Shown here: in pieces, positions 35,765 to 44,891 of the stretch
How the letters are laid out: every line of letters starts with the position of its first letter
Position numbering within the stretch: the first letter of the stretch is position 1
From: Pelagibacterales bacterium SAG-MED20
GTDB lineage: Bacteria > Pseudomonadota > Alphaproteobacteria > Pelagibacterales > Pelagibacteraceae
Direction: 5' to 3'
Assembly: GCA_014653975.1 (NCBI GenBank)
Contig: JACWDR010000001.1
Span: 90,001 to 154,000, forward strand
DNA: 64,000 nt
The notes under the pieces: generated by a model
The model's input: only the letters and a program-made list of their open reading frames with translations
Databases searched by the model: none
What the model was told of the DNA's origin: nothing
Program-made: the position numbers and the translations under genes

Positions 35765-36690
35765 ATTGGATTAAAAAAACTTTACGTTTCGGTGAAAAAA
35801 TAAAAAGAATAATCAAGAAACGTGCAAGTAAAGAGGAAATTGCTAATAGTGACTGGACTTCTTGTTGCAAGGGTCCAATTTTAAAAAAAGATTTAGAAGA
35901 TAATTTGTGGGTCTGTCCATCTTGTAACAAACATCACAGAATAACTCCGACTCAAAGATTCGACGTAATTTTTGGTAAAAATAATTATGAAGTTTTAAAA
36001 ACCCCAATTCCTCAAGATGACCCTTTAAATTGGAATGATTCCAAATCTTATAAGGATAGATTGAAAGCAGCCAGGAAAAAAACAGACATGAACTGTGGTA
36101 TGATGGTGATTAATACCAATATTCAAAGTCTTAAAATTACTGCCATCGCTTCTGATTTTGATTTTGTAGGTGGATCTATTGGTGCAGCTGAGGGTGAGGC
36201 TTTCTTATATGGAATTCAACATGCTATTGAAAATGAACAACCCTTTGTAGTCTTTACTTCTGGTGGAGGAATGAGAATGATGGAATCTTTAATTTCACTT
36301 TCACAGATGACGAGAACCACTTTAGCAATTAATGAACTGAAAAAAAATAACCTTCCCTATATTGTCGTGTTAACAGATCCAACTGCAGGTGGTATCACAG
36401 CATCATATGCAATGCTAGGAGACATTCATATGGCAGAGCCTGGTGCTCTGATAGCTTTTGCAGGAGCTCGTGTAATCCAGGGAACTGTTAAGGAAGAATT
36501 ACCTGAAGGCTTCCAAAGAAGTGAATACGTTGAAAAGACAGGATTTGTAGATTTAATTGTTGAAAGAAAAGACCTAAGGGAAAAATTAGGATTATTATTA
36601 TCAATATTGTTAAAGAAAAATTCTGCTATAAATTCATCAGAAAATGAAACTTCAGAAGATAGTAGAGCGCTTACAAAAGCTGCATCCTAA
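35761..36690 (+). CDS. accD: Acetyl-CoA carboxylase carboxyltransferase subunit beta
   Basis: A 309-aa AccD with the crotonase-like core (DFDFVGGSIGAAEGEAF, SGGGMRMMESL, TDPTAGGITASYA) that pairs with AccA. The N-terminal zinc ribbon is unusual. The second knuckle CPSC is intact, but the first, normally CxxC, is a CC pair (WTSCCKGP). Zinc binding may be weakened or use another ligand. Its last 47 nt overlap folC in another frame. The trpA-accD-folC order is typical for the group. Confidence 0.95.
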   Translation: MNWIKKTLRFGEKIKRIIKKRASKEEIANSDWTSCCKGPILKKDLEDNLWVCPSCNKHHRITPTQRFDVIFGKNNYEVLKTPIPQDDPLNWNDSKSYKDRLKAARKKTDMNCGMMVINTNIQSLKITAIASDFDFVGGSIGAAEGEAFLYGIQHAIENEQPFVVFTSGGGMRMMESLISLSQMTRTTLAINELKKNNLPYIVVLTDPTAGGITASYAMLGDIHMAEPGALIAFAGARVIQGTVKEELPEGFQRSEYVEKTGFVDLIVERKDLREKLGLLLSILLKKNSAINSSENETSEDSRALTKAAS

Positions 36691-37909
36691 GGAAATAGAT
36701 CTAAGCCTAGATCGAACTAGAACTCTTTTAAAAAAACTTGGCAATCCTCAAGATAAGATTAATTGTGTATCAGTTGTTGGAACAAACGGTAAGTTTTCTA
36801 CCATACAAGCTCTTTTTGCAATTTTAAAAGAAGCAAATTACAAGTGCAATATCTTTACAAGCCCTCATATTAAAATTATTAATGAGCGGTTTGTATTTAA
36901 TAACAAAATATTAGGAGACAATGAGTTAGTAAATCTTTTTTCTGAAATAGAAGAAATAAATAATGGAAAACAAATTACTTTCTTTGAAATTTTAACTGTT
37001 GCTTATCTACATTATGCCAAAAAATACCCCAAAAACATTAACATAATTGAGTCAGGTTTATTTCATAGGTTTGATGCAACCAATATTCTAAAAAAAAACT
37101 TAGCTAGTATTGTAACGGCTATTGGTCTTGATCATTTAGATTGGCTTCCAAAAGAAGAACGAACAGTTAAAAAGATTATATTTGAAAAAACATCAAATTT
37201 ATTAAATTCTAAAATAATTATTGCCAAACAAAGTTCTGATGAAATTAATAAGAATATTGAAAACACAATTAAAGATAATCCTTCTAAAAAAATAATCTTT
37301 AATAAAAATTATAGTTATATTTTAAAAGAAAATGATTTTTATTTTGAAGATGAGTTTGGTGGTTTAAAACTACCAAGACCAAATTTGCCTGGTGAATTTC
37401 AATTAGAAAATATTTCTACTGCGATTGCAACTGTTAGACAATTAACAGGTTATCTAGTAACTAATGAACATATTAAGAGAGGTATTACTAAAATAAAAAG
37501 TATTGCTCGATTGCAAGAATTAAAATCTGGAAAACTAAAAGATTTAGTTAAAAATAACCTATTATATGTAGATGGATCACATAATCCTCTTGGTGCTAAA
37601 GTATTAAATCAATATCTTCAAAGTATAAATTCTAATAAACATATTATTTTAGGAATGATGTCCAATAAAGATCATAATGAATACATGAGTTACTTTAAAG
37701 ATATCAAATCATTAACAACAATTGATATTCCAAATCAGCCTAATGCTATTAAAGGAAATAAACTTAAGAATAAAATTAAAAACTTTAAAAATATTAAATA
37801 CCAAAATTCAATTAAAGATGCCATTACATCAATTGATCTTCAAGAAAATGATATCATCTTAATCACTGGATCATTATATCTTGCTGGAGAAGTTTTAAAT
37901 TTAAATTAA
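36644..37909 (+). CDS. folC: Bifunctional folylpolyglutamate synthase / dihydrofolate synthase
   Basis: A 421-aa Mur-ligase-like enzyme that adds glutamates to folates. The start at 36644, overlapping accD by 47 nt, gives the normal family N-terminus ([27 protein letters not shown]). The P-loop, normally GTNGKGS, is GTNGKFS: lysine and serine are kept but the middle Gly is Phe. Other motifs include [23 protein letters not shown] and the C-terminal YVDGSHNP. It converges on trxA with a 4-nt overlap. Confidence 0.94.
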   Translation: MKLQKIVERLQKLHPKEIDLSLDRTRTLLKKLGNPQDKINCVSVVGTNGKFSTIQALFAILKEANYKCNIFTSPHIKIINERFVFNNKILGDNELVNLFSEIEEINNGKQITFFEILTVAYLHYAKKYPKNINIIESGLFHRFDATNILKKNLASIVTAIGLDHLDWLPKEERTVKKIIFEKTSNLLNSKIIIAKQSSDEINKNIENTIKDNPSKKIIFNKNYSYILKENDFYFEDEFGGLKLPRPNLPGEFQLENISTAIATVRQLTGYLVTNEHIKRGITKIKSIARLQELKSGKLKDLVKNNLLYVDGSHNPLGAKVLNQYLQSINSNKHIILGMMSNKDHNEYMSYFKDIKSLTTIDIPNQPNAIKGNKLKNKIKNFKNIKYQNSIKDAITSIDLQENDIILITGSLYLAGEVLNLN

Positions 37910-38226
37910 ATATTTTCTTTAATCCAAGCAACAATATCTGATTTCGGTGTTGCACCAACTTTAGTTGATTTTAATTCTCCATCTTTAAACAATAACATTG
38001 TAGGAATTCCTCGAACACCATATTTAGTTGGAGTATTTGGCTCATTATCAATATTGTGTTTGGCAATTGTCACTTGATCTTTCATTTCATCAGAAATTTC
38101 TTCTAACGTTGGTCCTATTTGCTTACATGGCCCACACCACTCGGCCCAAAAATCTACCACAATTGGTTTAGAGGATTTTAAAACTTCTGTTTCAAAATTG
38201 TCGTCTGTAACACTTACTGTTGCCAT
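37906..38226 (-). CDS. trxA: Thioredoxin
   Basis: A 106-aa thioredoxin with the active site WCGPC in [15 protein letters not shown] (about residues 28-42). It also has the cis-proline segment [14 protein letters not shown] and KVGATPK at the C-terminal end. It has the full classical length with no signal peptide, so it is the cytoplasmic disulfide reductase. The trxA-folC pairing at the end of the accD group is common in Alphaproteobacteria, although here the two genes are convergent. Confidence 0.97.
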   Translation of the reverse strand: MATVSVTDDNFETEVLKSSKPIVVDFWAEWCGPCKQIGPTLEEISDEMKDQVTIAKHNIDNEPNTPTKYGVRGIPTMLLFKDGELKSTKVGATPKSDIVAWIKENI

Positions 38227-38303
38227 AATAAAGTCTGTATATTTGATTTAATTTATAATTCAATGTGTAAAAAAATCTTTTTTTTAATTAATTAACAGAA
38301 AAA

Positions 38304-39731
38304 TTATACACTCTCATATTTTTTTTGAATTCCCTCAACAAACTGATTGATTTCGTCTAAAAATTTGAGCTTTTCCTCATCCTTCTCATTAGTGTACTTC
38401 TCTCTTAAATTATCACATTCAAAGTAAAATTCCTTGCATGTCCACCATTTTTCTTTTTCATCACTAAGTATTCTTTCAGCTATTCCTCTTTTAATTGTTT
38501 TAAGCATGTCTGCGGGTAGTGTGTCTGGAGACTCTTGATAGATTATTTTTTTTCCAAAGCTTACCATTCTTTCATCTTCAAATTTATCTAATAAAATTAA
38601 TTTATCCTTCCATGAAGCTGCGTGCCATTTAGGAAATAAAGCTGTATCTTTCTGAGGAGTGAATTTTTTATATATAGTTTCCTCTGCAAGAAGATCTTCC
38701 TGAGAGTCAAATTGAGCTTTTTCTTCAGCATTTTCCCTTAATGCTGTTAGAATATTTTGTGAAAACTTTTCATTGCTGGTCACTAGTTTTGCTCTTTCTT
38801 TAATCAGATTAGGATCAAGATTGCTATAAGGTTCAACTTGCATTCCATAACTTGCATCTAAAATAATTGGCGCTTTATTAGAACGAATTGTTTTTAAAAA
38901 TTTTAGTTTCTTAATAGCAACTTTAAGTTCTGAAACAGACATATTGAATAATGGTACAGGATCCACTTTAAGATCTACAGCTTGACCCCATTGGTAAATT
39001 GGATGAATACAATACTTAGGATGGAGCGGAGCAACCACATATTTATAATTTTTACCAAAATGATACTCGGCTAAAGTAAAAATTTTTTCTTTCTTTATTA
39101 TTACTTCGGTATCTGCTTTATTTGCTGTTCTTAAAAATGTATCCCAGGTTTGAGGTTGGTTTTTTTTGATTAAACCTAAAACTTTAACAGTGAGTTCTGC
39201 ATCAAATAAAGCTGAGTGAGCTCCAGAAGACTCAAAACCATTCATTCTAGCTAATGACTCCAACTTCATTACAGCGTTTCCTTTTGCATTTATTTCAGTT
39301 TTAACAACGCTCTCATCTACCGCATGAGCACCTCTTGCTATATTGAGCCCGTCATGTCTTTTATTTGGTGTTGCATTGGTGATATAAGGGTATCTAATTC
39401 CTCTAAAAAATTCATTTCTAATCATATCATCATCGAATCCAATATTTGACCAACCTAAAAAAATTGCCGGACTCCATTTTTTAAATGTTGCCTCTAATTG
39501 ACCTAACATTTGATAATGACTTAAATTTCCTTTTGTAAGCAGATCTACACTAGTTTTGTTTACTATCAGTGCCATTGCTTGAGGAATTTCTCCTTCAGGC
39601 AATCTACATCTAAAGTTAAAGCGATCTAACTCTTTAAAATTAGGGTCGACTAAAATTCCTCCTACTTCAATTATACTTCCCCATGAAGTATTAGCACTGC
39701 TAGACTCTATATCCCATATTACTAAATTCAT
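38304..39731 (-). CDS. sbcB: Exonuclease I (SbcB-like, DEDDh)
   Basis: A 475-aa protein, exactly the length of E. coli exonuclease I. The N-terminal DEDDh nuclease shows WDIESSS (Asp7, Glu9), GWSNIGFDDDMI (third Asp) and GAHSALFDAELT (His and Asp near 173-178). An ExoI SH3-like and C-terminal helical domain follows (PIYQWGQAVDLK, LFPKWHAASWKD). ExoI digests single-stranded DNA 3' to 5' in repair and recombination. It directly follows a PD-(D/E)XK nuclease gene (1-nt gap), with rmuC divergent. Confidence 0.9.
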   Translation of the reverse strand: MNLVIWDIESSSANTSWGSIIEVGGILVDPNFKELDRFNFRCRLPEGEIPQAMALIVNKTSVDLLTKGNLSHYQMLGQLEATFKKWSPAIFLGWSNIGFDDDMIRNEFFRGIRYPYITNATPNKRHDGLNIARGAHAVDESVVKTEINAKGNAVMKLESLARMNGFESSGAHSALFDAELTVKVLGLIKKNQPQTWDTFLRTANKADTEVIIKKEKIFTLAEYHFGKNYKYVVAPLHPKYCIHPIYQWGQAVDLKVDPVPLFNMSVSELKVAIKKLKFLKTIRSNKAPIILDASYGMQVEPYSNLDPNLIKERAKLVTSNEKFSQNILTALRENAEEKAQFDSQEDLLAEETIYKKFTPQKDTALFPKWHAASWKDKLILLDKFEDERMVSFGKKIIYQESPDTLPADMLKTIKRGIAERILSDEKEKWWTCKEFYFECDNLREKYTNEKDEEKLKFLDEINQFVEGIQKKYESV

Positions 39732-39732
39732 A

Positions 39733-40422
39733 TTAGTTCATATTCCTTTGATGATAAAATTGTTCAACTTTTTCTAAAAACTTATGTTGATATTCTTCTA
39801 GTTTTGCACCTTGAATTCTAAAGTCTTGGAATAAATTATCTACAGTACAAAGTAAAACAATTCCCTGGGTAATTCTTGAATTATACACAACGTTATGAGC
39901 TAATGAATAAGCTCCTAGTTGAAGATAATAGTCCTCAATCCATTCTTCTCTTTTGAGTTTATTAGATTGTTTAAAATCAATAATAGTTTCTTGACCCTCG
40001 TAAACTCCACATGCATCGCAAGTTCCCGCATATTTTCCTGGGTAGTACAATGTTGCTTCTGTACCCCAGATTTCTGTTAGTTTATTTTTTATACCTTGTT
40101 CAATAATTTCATCGGCCATTTTTTTTGATTTATTGTCCCCTTCTTCCAGTAGCTCTAAGTTTAACTGACCTAATAGATACTTTTCTAAAAAAGCATGCAT
40201 TGATGTTCCTCTATTACTTGCATCATTTTTAATTCTATTTGCTTCAGTTATTCCCACTCTTGCCTTCCAATTGGCAAGTGAGGCTTTTTTTTCTTCACTT
40301 TGAGTTGCTTGCAAAATTGAAGTTACAGAGGGTAATTTTTCTTGATTTACAGCATACATTCTTGAGCCACTAATCATTGATCTCATAGATTTTGGGTAAA
40401 AAAATTTACTATTCCACTTCAT
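39733..40422 (-). CDS. PD-(D/E)XK nuclease family protein (MGME1/phage exonuclease-like)
   Basis: A 229-aa protein with the PD-(D/E)XK core. An upstream Glu lies in RGTSMHAFLEKYL, the Asp in YAGTCDACG (about residue 135), and the ExK equivalent is IIDFKQSNK (about residue 149). A conserved helix with YYLQLGAYSLAHN follows. This layout resembles single-strand nucleases of the MGME1/RecB-like type found in mitochondria and many marine phages. It is one base from the exonuclease I gene, so the two probably act together. The exact substrate is unknown. Confidence 0.82.
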   Translation of the reverse strand: MKWNSKFFYPKSMRSMISGSRMYAVNQEKLPSVTSILQATQSEEKKASLANWKARVGITEANRIKNDASNRGTSMHAFLEKYLLGQLNLELLEEGDNKSKKMADEIIEQGIKNKLTEIWGTEATLYYPGKYAGTCDACGVYEGQETIIDFKQSNKLKREEWIEDYYLQLGAYSLAHNVVYNSRITQGIVLLCTVDNLFQDFRIQGAKLEEYQHKFLEKVEQFYHQRNMN

Positions 40423-40468
40423 GAAAATACTTATTACTCATTATTAATTATAATGATATTATAAAATT

Positions 40469-41587
40469 ATGATTGAAGCATTAATATACATTTCTTTTGG
40501 GTTTATTTCTTTTGGAATTGTGTGGCATTTTTTCTTAAGATCAAAAAAAGAGGATGATTCGCAATCTAAACTGGTGCTAGCAACAAGAGATGCTGAACTT
40601 AAAGCGGCTGAAGATGCTAAAGGAGTTTTAAGCTTACAATTACAAAAAATTGAAGATGAAAGAGACAAAGCATATGGAATGATGCAAGACGTAAATGCAT
40701 ATAAAGAACTCACACAAAATTCTTTTCAAAAATATGAAAATGTTGTTACAGAATATAAAAATTTTCATGAAAAATTAACTGGAAATATTAAATATCAAGG
40801 TAAATTTAATGAAATTATTTTAAAAAGATTATTAGAAAAAAATGGTTTTAAAGAAAATATCGATTTCATTGTAGGTAAAAAACAAAGCACTTATGATGCT
40901 GATGAGAATATAACCAAAGATGTAAAACCAGATTTTATTTTACAAATGCCTGAAGGCAAAAATATTATTGTTGATTGTAAAGTATCATTAGATAATTGGA
41001 CACAATTTATTAATGAAAAAGATCCAAAAGAAAGAGATAGGCAGTTAACAAAACATATTGACTCCGTTAAAGATCATATAAAAAAGCTATCTAACAAAAA
41101 TTATAATAAATTATATAATTTGAATTCATTTCAATCAATAATTATGTTTATGCCCTTTGAGACAAGTTACATTAGTGTTTTAGAAAAAGACCAAGAGCTA
41201 TTAGATGAAGCATTTAAGTCGAATATTTTATTATCAGGACCATCTTCATTTATGGCTTTATTAAAAATAATTGAACAATTAAAAAGTCAACAAAAGCAAG
41301 TAGATAATATTAGTAAAGTAATTGGATCTGCTGAAATTATTTTTGATAAATATGTGAATTTAAAAGAGTCCATAAAGAAAGCAATTTCTTCATATAATTC
41401 TCATGCAGGGCATTTGAAAAAAATTGTAACTACAGCCTACGGTAATCAAGGACTTGAAAAACAAATTAAAAAATTAAAGGATGAACATGGTCTTCTACCT
41501 GGAAAACAACTGTCTGAAATCTCATCTGAGGAGAGTGTTGTGGCTAATATTGATGATCCTGAGTCAGAAGAAAATAAATGGAACTAA
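40469..41587 (+). CDS. rmuC: DNA recombination protein RmuC
   Basis: A 372-aa protein with an N-terminal membrane helix (about residues 2-24), a coiled coil (about 30-105) and the RmuC nuclease-like domain. That domain has NEIILKRLLEKNGFKENIDF, KPDFILQMPEGKNIIVDCKVS and the C-terminal LKESIKKAISSYNSHAGHLKK. RmuC limits DNA inversions between short repeats in E. coli. It is divergent from the nuclease pair over 46 bp. Its stop codon overlaps the start of a 43-aa ORF. Confidence 0.93.
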   Translation: MIEALIYISFGFISFGIVWHFFLRSKKEDDSQSKLVLATRDAELKAAEDAKGVLSLQLQKIEDERDKAYGMMQDVNAYKELTQNSFQKYENVVTEYKNFHEKLTGNIKYQGKFNEIILKRLLEKNGFKENIDFIVGKKQSTYDADENITKDVKPDFILQMPEGKNIIVDCKVSLDNWTQFINEKDPKERDRQLTKHIDSVKDHIKKLSNKNYNKLYNLNSFQSIIMFMPFETSYISVLEKDQELLDEAFKSNILLSGPSSFMALLKIIEQLKSQQKQVDNISKVIGSAEIIFDKYVNLKESIKKAISSYNSHAGHLKKIVTTAYGNQGLEKQIKKLKDEHGLLPGKQLSEISSEESVVANIDDPESEENKWN

Positions 41588-41709
41588 TTTTTATACTTAA
41601 AATAATAATAATTATAAGTGCAGTTGTTACAGCTTATGCTGTACTTAGAAACCTTGATATTATTAAGATTATTTTAGTTTATTTTAAAGACTTAATTCTT
41701 AGAAAATAA
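41578..41709 (+). CDS. Small single-span membrane protein, hypothetical
   Basis: A 43-aa ORF too short for the track. ATG at 41578 lies inside the last codons of rmuC and TAA ends at 41709. The protein starts MELIFILKIIIIISAVVTAY, one clear transmembrane helix, followed by a short basic tail ending LILRK. Coupling to rmuC and a convergent 18-nt overlap with hisG fit the local gene packing. I recognise no family; A+T-rich DNA can produce such ORFs by chance. Confidence 0.5.
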   Translation: MELIFILKIIIIISAVVTAYAVLRNLDIIKIILVYFKDLILRK

Positions 41710-42384
41710 TTTAACTAACTTTTTAACTAAACTTTTTTTAGTTGATGATTTAGAAATCATCATACAAGCTTCTGATTTTAATATTTCACCATCTTTAAGT
41801 ATTCGAAGATTATTTGCTCTCAAGGTTTCTCCGGTTGATGTAATATCAGTTATAATCTCAGAGGAACCAGTAAAAGGGTATGCCTCCGTTGCCCCTAAAC
41901 TACCGACTAATTTAAATTGAGTAACACCTTTAGCAAATAAAAACTCTCTTGTTAAATTTGGATATTTCGTTGCAACTCTTAATCTTTTATTCTTTCTATC
42001 CTTAAATTCAAAAGCAATTTCTTCTAGATCTGCAACAGTTTGAACATCAATCCAGGGATCTGGAATGGCTACAACTAAGGTTGCTTTACCAAATCCGTAC
42101 TTCTTAACTACATTAATTTTATTTTGAATATTAATTTCACTCTCTTTTAATAAATCATAACCAGAAAAACCAAAATCTAAAGATCCATCTCCAAGTCTCT
42201 CGACTATCTCCCTTGCATGTAAATATAGTATCTTAACATTAGATAAGTTTTTAATGGATCCTAATAAATCTCTTTCTCCTCTTTCAGATACTAATTTTAA
42301 TTTATTCTTTTTAAAAATTCTTAAAATATCTTTTCTAAGACGACCTTTACTTGGAATTCCAATATTGATTATATTTTTTATCAT
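41692..42384 (-). CDS. hisG: ATP phosphoribosyltransferase, short form
   Basis: A 230-aa HisG catalysing the first step of histidine synthesis. It has IGIPSKGRLRKDIL at the N-terminus, DFGFSGYDLL, and the PRPP-site pattern ITSTGETLRANNLRI. The short form lacks the C-terminal regulatory domain and needs HisZ, whose gene lies directly upstream with a TAATG overlap at 42384. It ends the tRNA-His-hisS-hisZ-hisG set. Confidence 0.95.
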   Translation of the reverse strand: MIKNIINIGIPSKGRLRKDILRIFKKNKLKLVSERGERDLLGSIKNLSNVKILYLHAREIVERLGDGSLDFGFSGYDLLKESEINIQNKINVVKKYGFGKATLVVAIPDPWIDVQTVADLEEIAFEFKDRKNKRLRVATKYPNLTREFLFAKGVTQFKLVGSLGATEAYPFTGSSEIITDITSTGETLRANNLRILKDGEILKSEACMMISKSSTKKSLVKKLVKLFSKN

Positions 42385-43436
42385 TAAGAATTTAAATTTA
42401 AAGCAGCTCCTACTGCTGAAACTTGCGTTTTAGATCCAAGATCTGAAATTAATTTGTCATATCGTCCACCATTGATTACGTTAATATTTTTAGATTTAAA
42501 TTTAACATCAATTTTAAAAACCATACCTGTGTAATATTCTAATTGGCGACCAAAAGATGCTGAAAATTTTACATTTAATTTTTGAATTTTGTTTAATGAA
42601 GTTGGGAAATATTTTTGGTCTACAACCAAGTTAATTTTATTTTTTTTAAAGAAGGCATTAAGTTTTTTAGCAGCTTCATTTATTGGGCAATTAATCTTTA
42701 AAAAATCTTTAATAATTTTTGATACATTTTTACCTCTACTTGCTCTTCTTGGATCTTTAATTTTATTATCAAATCTCTTTAAAATTTCTTCAATTGATCT
42801 CCCAGCAACTACTGTTTGTTGCTTACCTTTTAACATTTTTTGATATCTTTTTTTATCAACTTCAACAATTGTTGGATCAACATCTGAATTCGTTTCTAAC
42901 CTTTTTAATAAATCATTAAAGTAATCTTCTCTCCAAAAATGTCTTGAAAGCCTTAGCTTCCATCGTTTTGGAATATCTAACTTTGAAATTAATAAATTGA
43001 AAATCTCAACATTTCCAATCTTTAGAGTTCCTTTTGTATAACTTAAATTTGATAAAGATTTTAAAGCAGTATTAATAATTTCCTTATCATCATTTTTTTC
43101 GTCTTTAGAGCCAATTATTTCAAAGCCCACTTGGTTCCTAATAATTGAGTCTTTTTTATTATTTGATTTTCTGTACGCCTGACCACTATAAAATATTTTT
43201 TCTTTACCACTTAGGTTGTTTTCTAAGTACCTTAAGCACGATGCAATGGTGAGATCGGGTCTGAGACATAGTTCGCTGCCATTCTGATCAATAAATGAAA
43301 AAATAAATTTTCTAAAGCTCTCTCCTGATCTTTGTACAATATGATTAGCTTCAATTACTGAGGGTAAATCAATGTATTTAAATCCCTTCGATTTTACCGA
43401 TCTAAGGATTTTTTCAGATAAATTTTTTGATTTCAT
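42384..43436 (-). CDS. hisZ: ATP phosphoribosyltransferase regulatory subunit
   Basis: A 350-aa paralogue of histidyl-tRNA synthetase that lacks the tRNA-binding C-terminal domain. It keeps class II synthetase-like blocks (CLRPDLTIASCLRYL, GRQLEYYTGMVFKI, GGRYDKL). HisZ activates short HisG and binds histidine for feedback. It overlaps hisS by 23 nt and hisG by one base, so three genes with related functions are translationally coupled. Confidence 0.93.
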   Translation of the reverse strand: MKSKNLSEKILRSVKSKGFKYIDLPSVIEANHIVQRSGESFRKFIFSFIDQNGSELCLRPDLTIASCLRYLENNLSGKEKIFYSGQAYRKSNNKKDSIIRNQVGFEIIGSKDEKNDDKEIINTALKSLSNLSYTKGTLKIGNVEIFNLLISKLDIPKRWKLRLSRHFWREDYFNDLLKRLETNSDVDPTIVEVDKKRYQKMLKGKQQTVVAGRSIEEILKRFDNKIKDPRRASRGKNVSKIIKDFLKINCPINEAAKKLNAFFKKNKINLVVDQKYFPTSLNKIQKLNVKFSASFGRQLEYYTGMVFKIDVKFKSKNINVINGGRYDKLISDLGSKTQVSAVGAALNLNS

Positions 43437-44811
43437 TAATTAAATTTTCTTTAGGAAATGTAACTTGATTGTTTTCACCCTTAACACCTAAAAGGTTTTT
43501 TATAGTAATTGTATTATCTTTAAATTCATTTTCACCACAAATAATGGCAACAGGGCATTGTTTTTTATTTGCATAGGTTAATTGTTTTCCAAGATTTTTC
43601 TTACTATCTAAAAATATTTCAGAATTAATATTATTATCTCTTAATATACTTAAAATCTCATAATAATTTTTCAAATATTTTTGATCCATTACACAAATAA
43701 TAGCCGGTTTTATTTCATCAGCTTCAGTTTGGTCAAGCTGCAACATTGCAAATAATAATCGATCAACTCCAATGCTGAAACCTGTGCCAGGAATATCTAC
43801 ACCCTTAAATCTTGAAATAAGTTTATTGTATTGGCCACCTGAACATATGCTGCCAATATCTACTTCTTTACCCTTACTATTACTGGCTTTGAAATTTAAA
43901 TTTGTTTCTACGCAAAAACCATCATAATAGGCAAGCCCTCTAACAATCGTAAAGTTAGTTTTAATCTGGTCTGAATAATCTCCATAACTTAAAATTCCAA
44001 ATAGTTCTTCTAATTCTTGTATTCCTTCTTGAGATAATGGATTTTTTAAATTTTTTTTTAATTCTTTTAAATTTTTGACTTTTAAGAAATTAATAATCTG
44101 AGAAGCTTCCTTTTCACTTAAATTTGCACCTTTAGTTATTGCCCCACTAGAATCTTTTCTCTCTTTTTTTAAAAGATCTTCTACACCTTTTAAACCAAAT
44201 CCAGGTTTATCTAGTTTATCAATAGCACGCATGACTTTGATTTTTTTTTCTTCAGAAATCTTTAATTCTTCAATTAATCCTTGAACAATTTTTCTATTAC
44301 TTACATTGATAAAGAATTGATCTTTTTTTAAACCACATGCTATAAGGGTGCTTGCTATTAAATTGCAAAGTTCAGCATTTCCTTGTGCGGGATTGATATT
44401 ACCTACTATATCACAATCTGCTTGAGTAAATTCTCTATAACGAGCATTTCCTGCTTTTTCATTTCTAAACACGTTTTGGATCGCATACCTCTTATAAGGT
44501 AAAGGTAGTTCCTGATTATTTTGTGCAACAAACCTAGCTAATGGACTTGATAAATCATATCTAAGAGTAATATTTTTTTTACCATCATTAAATGAGAATA
44601 CATCTGACATAGGATTGCTATCATCATCTGCAAGAAATGATCCTATGTTTTCACTAATTTCAAAAGATGGTGTTTCAAGTGGCTCAAAACCAAATTTTAT
44701 AAAATTATTCTCAATAATTTTAATCAGCTTCTTCTTGAGAACTAATTTCTTATTCCATCTATCTTCAAAACCTGAGGGTAACCCAGGGGTTAATTTATTT
44801 TCTTTATTCAT
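43414..44811 (-). CDS. hisS: Histidyl-tRNA synthetase
   Basis: A class II synthetase. I place the start at ATG 44811 (MNKENKLTPGLPSGFEDR, 465 aa). The track start at 44844 would read through the tRNA-His gene. Motifs include LRYDLSSPLARFVA, FRNEKAGNARYREFTQADCDIVG, the histidine motif GLAYYDGFCVE, and GTGFSIGVDRLL. It resembles the alphaproteobacterial HisRS type that charges tRNA-His lacking G-1. The start codon lies 5 nt after the CCA end of tRNA-His. Confidence 0.95.
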   Translation of the reverse strand: MNKENKLTPGLPSGFEDRWNKKLVLKKKLIKIIENNFIKFGFEPLETPSFEISENIGSFLADDDSNPMSDVFSFNDGKKNITLRYDLSSPLARFVAQNNQELPLPYKRYAIQNVFRNEKAGNARYREFTQADCDIVGNINPAQGNAELCNLIASTLIACGLKKDQFFINVSNRKIVQGLIEELKISEEKKIKVMRAIDKLDKPGFGLKGVEDLLKKERKDSSGAITKGANLSEKEASQIINFLKVKNLKELKKNLKNPLSQEGIQELEELFGILSYGDYSDQIKTNFTIVRGLAYYDGFCVETNLNFKASNSKGKEVDIGSICSGGQYNKLISRFKGVDIPGTGFSIGVDRLLFAMLQLDQTEADEIKPAIICVMDQKYLKNYYEILSILRDNNINSEIFLDSKKNLGKQLTYANKKQCPVAIICGENEFKDNTITIKNLLGVKGENNQVTFPKENLINEIKKFI

Positions 44812-44816
44812 TTTTT

Positions 44817-44891
44817 TGGTACCCGGGCTGAGAATCGAACTCAAACTTAAAGTTCCACAAACTTTCGTGCTAACCGTTACACCACCCAGGC
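44817..44891 (-). tRNA. tRNA-His (GUG)
   Basis: A complete cloverleaf on the minus strand: acceptor GCCTGGG/CCCGGGT, D-arm, anticodon stem AAAGT/ACTTT around loop TTGTGGA (anticodon GUG), T-arm with TTCGATT, and an encoded CCA. The discriminator is A73 rather than C73, and the base before G1 is U, so the usual G-1:C73 identity pair is absent. A group of Alphaproteobacteria is known for this. It abuts hisS and is probably co-transcribed with it. Confidence 0.95.

Noticed and set aside
26100-37909. Possible horizontally acquired island suggested by diverged enzyme motifs
   Set aside because: Base composition, codon use and alphaproteobacterial gene order are uniform, with no mobile-element genes, so in-place divergence is the better reading.
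44812-44844. Upstream hisS start at 44844 from the ORF track
   Set aside because: It would translate through the 3' part of tRNA-His; ATG 44811 gives the normal family N-terminus.
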